From Halictus rubicundus (taxonomy: Eukaryota > Arthropoda > Insecta > Hymenoptera > Halictidae): a DNA stretch of 64,000 bases. Below, in pieces: positions 58,430-64,000 of the stretch. The notes under the pieces are model-generated. The model was given only the letters and a program-made list of their open reading frames with translations. It searched no databases and was not told the origin of the DNA. The stretch spans positions 3,720,001 through 3,784,000 of the forward strand of contig NC_135157.1 of NCBI RefSeq assembly GCF_050948215.1, given 5' to 3'. How positions within the stretch are numbered: position 1 is the first letter of the stretch; each line of letters starts with the position of its first letter. Made by a program: the position numbers and the translations under genes.

Positions 58430-60170
58430 CTTGGAGAGCAATCCCCCACCACCGTGCTGAGTATCATCCGTAAATGGTTTTTTTTTTTCGTTCACTTAAC
58501 GCACGTTTAACTCCTCCACGCCGTTTCCTCCCGACCGACCACCTCGATCAGCAGGATACCTGCTACGGATTCCTTTTTCTCTCGTTGGGGGGTAATGCAA
58601 GTTTAACACAAACAGAATAATAAGTTAGTCTGTTCGGCACTTTCCTGGTCCGTCCAGACGATCCATTTCTTTGTGACACTTTCTCATTTACACTGTCCGG
58701 TCTGCGAAACAGAAGTAGACTTTACGGTGCAATCTTTTAAAAGTTGCATTTGTAGGTACTCGTACCGTCTCCGAGACATTCTCATTTTTATTCGCCGATT
58801 AATTCCATAAAACAAAAAGTAAGAGAAATGATCATACTTTTTGTTAAACTTATTAAGCTTGGTTATTAACACGGCGAACGCCGAACAATCACCCCCAAAA
58901 AATCCCACAAAATCAAAATAACTTGGTCGCTTTAATTAAAACTGTAATGTTAAAGCTTGTCACAGTGATTACTTCTTGAACCCTTTTGGAACCCACAAGT
59001 CCTAATGAAATTCGGTTCAAGCAACAATATTATAAGAACGAATTAATTTTTTAATATTAGAAGAAATAATGTGTCGCCGACATATGACTTGGCAGTCAAC
59101 GAGTTAAGGACAAAGACAAATATCGATCCAGAACTATAGCTGTAGAATGTGAAAGAAACTCGATAAACTCTGATTTGCGAGAACTGTTGAAGAAACAAAA
59201 CTACATATTTATTTAACTTCGATTCGTTATGATCAATTCAGTTTTTATTTTGCATATATGTAAATCCACAATCTATTTGTGGTTGTTAATTCGAACTGGT
59301 TGTCGTATGACTAGCAATTACGCGCTGTAAATTTTTGGGATCATAAATTGCTTGGAACTGGATATTCCATGGCCACTTTCATGGGAGAGGCGCGCGAAAC
59401 AGATATGGCGGACACGAGCGAGGATGGGACGCCCGATTGAGTAGATCCACGTGTTTCGCAAACGATTGTAATATTTGGACCGTTTTCTTCATTGTTTCAA
59501 GCGAACAATGAATAATCCGGAGAGAGTAGGTACGCGGACCGGTTGACGCAAGCCAAATTCTCGCTCAAAATATGAATGAAGGGCGTGGCGTGGTGTCGTA
59601 GACACCCGAATCTACATTTCTAACGTTCTCCGGTGATGGCACCACCCCATTTCAATTTTGATCGATGATTAGCGGGAATCCGGGCCACGTTCTCGAATCT
59701 TGCGGTACCATTGTACGTTGAACCCGGCGAGCTTTTTGGGGACCGTCGCGACCTGTAGGCACAGTTGTCGGAAAGGACTTCTGTTCGACACGATATCGAA
59801 TTTATTTACTGTTCGGCGAGGAATCAGTCGGTTTCGAAGTTGATTTCAAGCAGTCGCTGACGTAATTTTGGTTACGCTTGCGGATAACCTTTTCGTTTTT
59901 CTGGTCTGGGAGGAATTGTACAGCTGGTAAGAATCCATTCGCCTAATTATGACCGTCCGTCGGGCTCCCGGCGGATTTTGAAATGCTTTTATTGTTTCAT
60001 GTGACCGATCGTGGCCTATCGAAGCATGGTTCGCGAGGACAACTTCCGACGGCGAGACTTCATCGGACAGGGCCGAGGTGACAGTCGGAGGAGGATGAGC
60101 GATTTGGAAAGATGTCAAGAAAGATTAGCAAGTTAGTTCTTGCGCGTCGTTCAGGAAAATAGGACCTTTG
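58430..60170. other. intergenic DNA upstream of gene D, no gene seen
   Basis: Mixed composition. Open frames up to 90 codons (59846-60118 minus) have no motif, no splice support and no relation to neighbours. One copy of the recurrent TTTTGCATA motif lies at ~59255. Confidence 0.45.
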
Positions 60171-60174
60171 ATAA

Positions 60175-61932
60175 CACTGTCCAACACCAAAAAAATTTTG
60201 CAATACCTGTTGGGTGATTCTTATACATTTTGTTATCCTAAAACCGAATCTGAAAGTAGAATTGCTCCATCACGCAACGTTTTCGAAAAATTTTGGTTTT
60301 TGTAAAAATGCCCGATTTTGATACGAAACGACGTGTTACGCAAAAACTAAATACGCGAGAAAGTTCAAATTTGAGTCAAGAGATAGAGGGGACTCTCCTC
60401 TACATATTCATATAGTCAATTATATTTTTATGTACTTCCTAATAGTTGTAAATGGTTGTTAAAGTTTGAAAATGTGCCGACGCGGGTACTTTGTACGCTC
60501 TATTTTTGTATTTATGTGAAAAATCCTTTATCTAGCAGGAATTTACTATACAGGAATGCATTCTACAGACATTTCTGGTAAAGAAACCATTCACGAAAAG
60601 TATTTGGTTCCCTTAATGTACGAGAAGGATCAGAAAATGTTAATTGACAGCGTGTACGCGACGCGTTCGCGCCAGACGGCCATTGCAGCCTTTTCGCGAC
60701 TCGCCAGGGCCGTCGCTATGCGTAGTCGACGTTGGTACCACTCAAGTATGTCTTTGCTTACTATGCTTAATTAAATACATTTTTTTTGTCTTTTTGGGTG
60801 CCAATCATTACAAAAGATTATAAAAATACGAGTTATATTCACATTAAAATAAGTACAAACACTATGTAAATGGGACTATTTTTATCGATTTTATTGATCG
60901 AAGTACATAATTAAGACATAGATCGCTCTATATTAAATCAATAAAATCTCGCGGAAGTGTATAAATCAGCCGAGCTGTTTTTGTTATATTCATGACGAAA
61001 TTATTTTAAAATCAAAACAAGGAATACAATTCCAGCATTAATCTTTCATCAAGATATTTCAACAGTGGAAAAACGTTACAAAGGAAAAGACTTATGTGCG
61101 GATGCTTGCTGATTACTGCTGGACACTTATTATTGAAAATCGGGATACCAGGAACAAACGTCAAGCAAGGCGGAAACATTTTTAATTTGTTTACATCGGA
61201 AATAGGTAAGTTTTTGTATTCAATTTTCTTTATTAAGCATTTCCACAATGAAATGTGAATATAACTCGTATTTTTATAATCTTTTGTAATGATTGGCACC
61301 CAAAAAGACAAAAAAAATGTATTTAATTAAGCATAGTAAGCAAAGACATGCTTGAGTGGTACCAACGTCGACTACGGATAGCGACGGCCCTGGCGAGTCG
61401 CGAAAAGGCTGCAATGGCCGTCTGGCGCGAACGCGTCGCGCACACGCTGTCAATTAACATTTTCTGATCCTTCTCGTACATTAAGGGAACCAAATACTTT
61501 TCGTGAATGGTTTCTTTACCAGAAATGTCTGTAGAATGCATTCCTGTATAGTAAATTCCTGCTAGATAAAGGATTTTTCACATAAATACAAAAATAGAGC
61601 GTACAAAGTACCCGCGTCGGCACATTTTCAAACTTTAACAACCATTTACAACTATTAGGAAGTACGTAAAAATATAATTGACTATATGAATATGTAGAGG
61701 AGAGTCCCCTCTATCTCTTGACTCAAATTTGAACTTTCTCGCGTGTTTAGTTTTTGCGTAACACGTCGTTTCGTATCAAAATCGGGCATTTTTACAAAAA
61801 CCAAAATTTTTCGAAAACGTTGCGTGATGGAGCAATTCTACTTTCAGATTCGGTTTTAGGATGACAAAGTGTATAAGAATCACCCAACAGGTATTGCAAA
61901 ACTCGAAAAAAGTTTAATTTTGTTGGACAGTG
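60175..61932. mobile_element. large palindromic element, copy 3
   Basis: CACTGTCCAACA ends flanked by TAA (60172-60174, 61933-61935). Same layout as copy 1, but about 110 bp at the inner edge of the left arm and adjoining centre are deleted (the jump is at ~60846). Arm frames are kept at 60556-60774 (plus) and 61323-61541 (minus). Arms of this copy are very similar to those of copies 1 and 2, pointing to recent activity. Confidence 0.8.
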
Positions 61933-61981
61933 TAATTAAATTGTTTCGTACAATGCGTTCGAAAATTGCTAAAAATTGCAG

Positions 61982-62049
61982 GCAATCGAGGCCGCGAAAA
62001 TGGCGGAGGAGTGGTTGGTGGACCAGTTTGAACCGGAGCGCCGTTTCAG
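61982..62049 (+). CDS. possible isolated exon (unsupported gene)
   Basis: After an acceptor (AAAAATTGCAG) the plus strand reads AIEAAKMAEEWLVDQFEPER then RFR, and a donor (CAG|GTATCG) follows. The peptide is acidic/helical and looks protein-like, but no neighbouring exon was found. The palindromic element ends only 49 bp upstream. It could equally be chance in a GC-richer patch. Confidence 0.2.
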
Positions 62050-62620
62050 GTATCGATAGATGGAGAGGCTCGTAAGGCGTCGACTATCCTCGTGCGGCCA
62101 CTAATAATATAATTAATCCGCTTTGTGAGAGGCTTCGTGTCTTCAACAAGTGTCATATACACCTGATTCTCGCGACACCCTCCCGTGACGAGTCGTGTTC
62201 CGTCGGCTCGACGGTGTGTTGCTGCGTGACGGGTCGCGTACCGACGGAATCCTGACGGAGTCTCGACGGTGTCCTGACGAGAGGACGAATCGACTCTCCG
62301 GTGTGTCCTTCGATGGCTCGCGATAATAGGATCCGCCTCCTCGCATGTGCTTTTTCCTCGAGCGTTCGAAGGTCGTTTCGTCGCGGACACCGACCCCCTT
62401 CTCATACATTTTCCAGTCTTTTTCCTGAAGTAGACTCTATTAATAACGCTTTCGCGGCGTTCTCCTTCCCTAAGGTTTCGCCGTGCACGAGGACTCCGGG
62501 CACCATAACCCCCTCTTAACACACCTGCGAGTGCACTCGCTTTGTCAGACGTGGTCTTCGATGCGACCGGAGACACATGGGTGACCGAAGCTAGGTTACC
62601 TCACGTCTTCTCAGGTGATT
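62050..62620. other. GC-richer patch with long but unrecognised open frames
   Basis: The minus strand is open for 176 codons (62046-62576), very rich in Arg/Ser/Thr, and the plus strand also has open stretches. The DNA is full of short GACGG/TCGAC repeats (62180-62290), which keeps several frames open. No domain is recognised. It may be a UTR, a decayed element or a lineage-specific gene. Confidence 0.25.
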
Positions 62621-63764
62621 CGTACGGTTGGAGCTGCCACGTACGAATGAGCATTTTGGAACAAGTGGAAACTGTGACTCGGTGTTGCTGCACTTGGCGG
62701 GTAGTCGGTCTTGGATGTGCTCATTACAGCTGCAAAAATTATAAGAAATGCAACATCATTTTTTAAGAGAACGGTTGAGATGCGACCCATGGTTTCTTTC
62801 ACAAAGTTGATCCTTATGACCAGTAGAACACGATTAAAACAAAAATTTTTGGCTTTTTTGACCTTGATTTTCAAGGTCAAGGTCAATTTTGCGGGGAGTT
62901 TCTTATGTCAATTTCCACCAAATCGTAGGTGTAGAATCACGCTATGGTGGCCGTGACATATAATTTTTTGACACCCTGTACATACGTACGTACATACTAT
63001 GTTACACTCTTCGGCGACCGCGGCTGTCGAGCTTCGCCATCCTTTTCTCCATTCAACAGGGGATCACAGAAAGCGTTTCCTGAAAACTGAATCTCTCTGA
63101 CCGGATCCGAGTTTTGCACATTAATAGCGAGCTTACAATAATCTTATACTTTTTGTCAAAATTTCATTTTCTATTTAAATTAGTTTGTTATTCAAACTCA
63201 TTAATAGTTTTAAATATGGGAATATTACAATTTGGAATCGTTAAAGAGCCTAGCCGGACGAGGTAGTCAAAAATGCCCTTCAACATATTTGAATGGCCGT
63301 TGCACCATTCGATTATTGGTCAACTTTTTGCAATTAATTGCATGCAGAAATATTGAAAAAATCTGACGAATTGCGGTTATTGACATTCATATTTGAGAAT
63401 TTCTGTCGATTTTTCGGTTGAAAATCATATTTACAAAAAATGAAAGACACGTGAAAAATCCACAAATGCAGGTTTTTTTATAGAAATTGAAAAAGGACAT
63501 CGATCCTATTTTTACAGTAGCAACATATCATTAGAACTTTTTTTAATCGAAAAAATAACTTGTGAAATAAATTTTTACAACAAAGTCAATAAATTCATGT
63601 GTAAAGCTAAATTAAACCAAAAATGAAATGATTCAAAATTTCAAAGATCTAAACAGAACTACGATTCATAAGTGTTTACAGCTTTATTCGATCCCTGCTT
63701 TGGTCATTGTAACGCGCGCGCCAGTCTTTGACTGCTCTGTCCTCGTTACAGCACTCGATCGCGG

Positions 63765-64000
63765 CTCCGAAAATTATTCGAAGTCGAATAAACCGCCGAA
63801 TAAAGACACAGATGAAAATAAACACTTTATTCAACGCTAAATATGAATCGCTCAACCCAATGAAAAATTATCTTTATTCGTCGAATAAATTCATTACGTG
63901 TGGAATAGAGATAACATAATTATTTTTATTTGACGCGTAACAAATCATTTTTTTATCTTTTATTCGCTGTTTCAAATGTCTATTTCAATAATAATTTGTC
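63765..64000. repeat. TTATTCG-rich repeat, cut by the window end
   Basis: Repeated TTATTCG / CGAATAA units like the interior of the hAT-type MITE at 9311-9650. Termini are not visible in this window. The preceding DNA (62620-63765) has a CACCCTGTA transposon end near 62975 and no supported gene. Confidence 0.5.

Noticed and set aside
62046..62576. 176-codon Arg/Ser-rich minus frame
   Set aside because: GC-rich DNA with short GACGG repeats keeps several frames open. No domain and no splice evidence, so it is recorded only as an unexplained patch.

Overview
This is eukaryotic, insect-type DNA. It is AT-rich and intron-rich, with GT-AG introns, a TCAGT-type initiator, and many relics of Tc1/mariner, hAT, copia and gypsy elements. 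The style (transposon-littered, AT-rich DNA with a tandem family of luciferase-like acyl-CoA synthetases) fits a hymenopteran such as an ant or bee. Nothing in the window proves that, and the taxon is an inference.

The backbone is three tandem paralogs on the minus strand, here called gene A (3756-14503), gene B (19951-34218) and gene C (40415-50130). Each rebuilds by splicing into an 8-exon adenylate-forming enzyme of the firefly-luciferase / 4-coumarate-CoA-ligase-like family (545, 541 and 545 residues). Intron positions and phases are the same in all three. The first coding exon is tiny (24, 12 and 24 nt) and was found by hand from an ATG followed by a matching donor. A and C are the closer pair, and about 1 kb of their shared intron is nearly identical. 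A short block around the putative transcription start is conserved upstream of all three. None ends in a peroxisomal SKL-type signal.

A fourth gene, D (56012-58342, minus), appears to be undescribed. It has a two-codon first exon behind a TATA/initiator pair, a signal-peptide exon, and a last exon coding a Pro/Thr stretch followed by about 15 Asp/Lys/His hexapeptide repeats (180 residues).

Most of the rest is mobile DNA. A 5'-truncated copia relic lies at 1294-3480. Nested hAT-type MITEs with an 8-bp target duplication lie at 9291-9903. A large palindromic family starting CACTG and flanked by TAA lies at 17094-18977, 46861-48049 and 60175-61932, and a second palindromic family at 25871-26757 and 38631-39062. 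Two near-complete Tc1 elements with IR/DR ends lie at 22863-24454 and 50728-52394, and a third lacks its left end (to 38585). There is a mariner tail at 37310-37496 and a DD41D-type transposase in head-to-head halves at 52749-53370. A gypsy pol relic at 53966-55335 is split by a TTAA-flanked MITE at 54690-55122. Many of these sit inside introns of genes A-C, which accounts for the very different intron lengths of otherwise matching genes.

No tRNA, rRNA or CRISPR locus is supported. The stretches 14600-17090, 18980-19950, 34870-37300, 39063-40414, 58430-60170 and 62600-64000 contain no gene I can defend.
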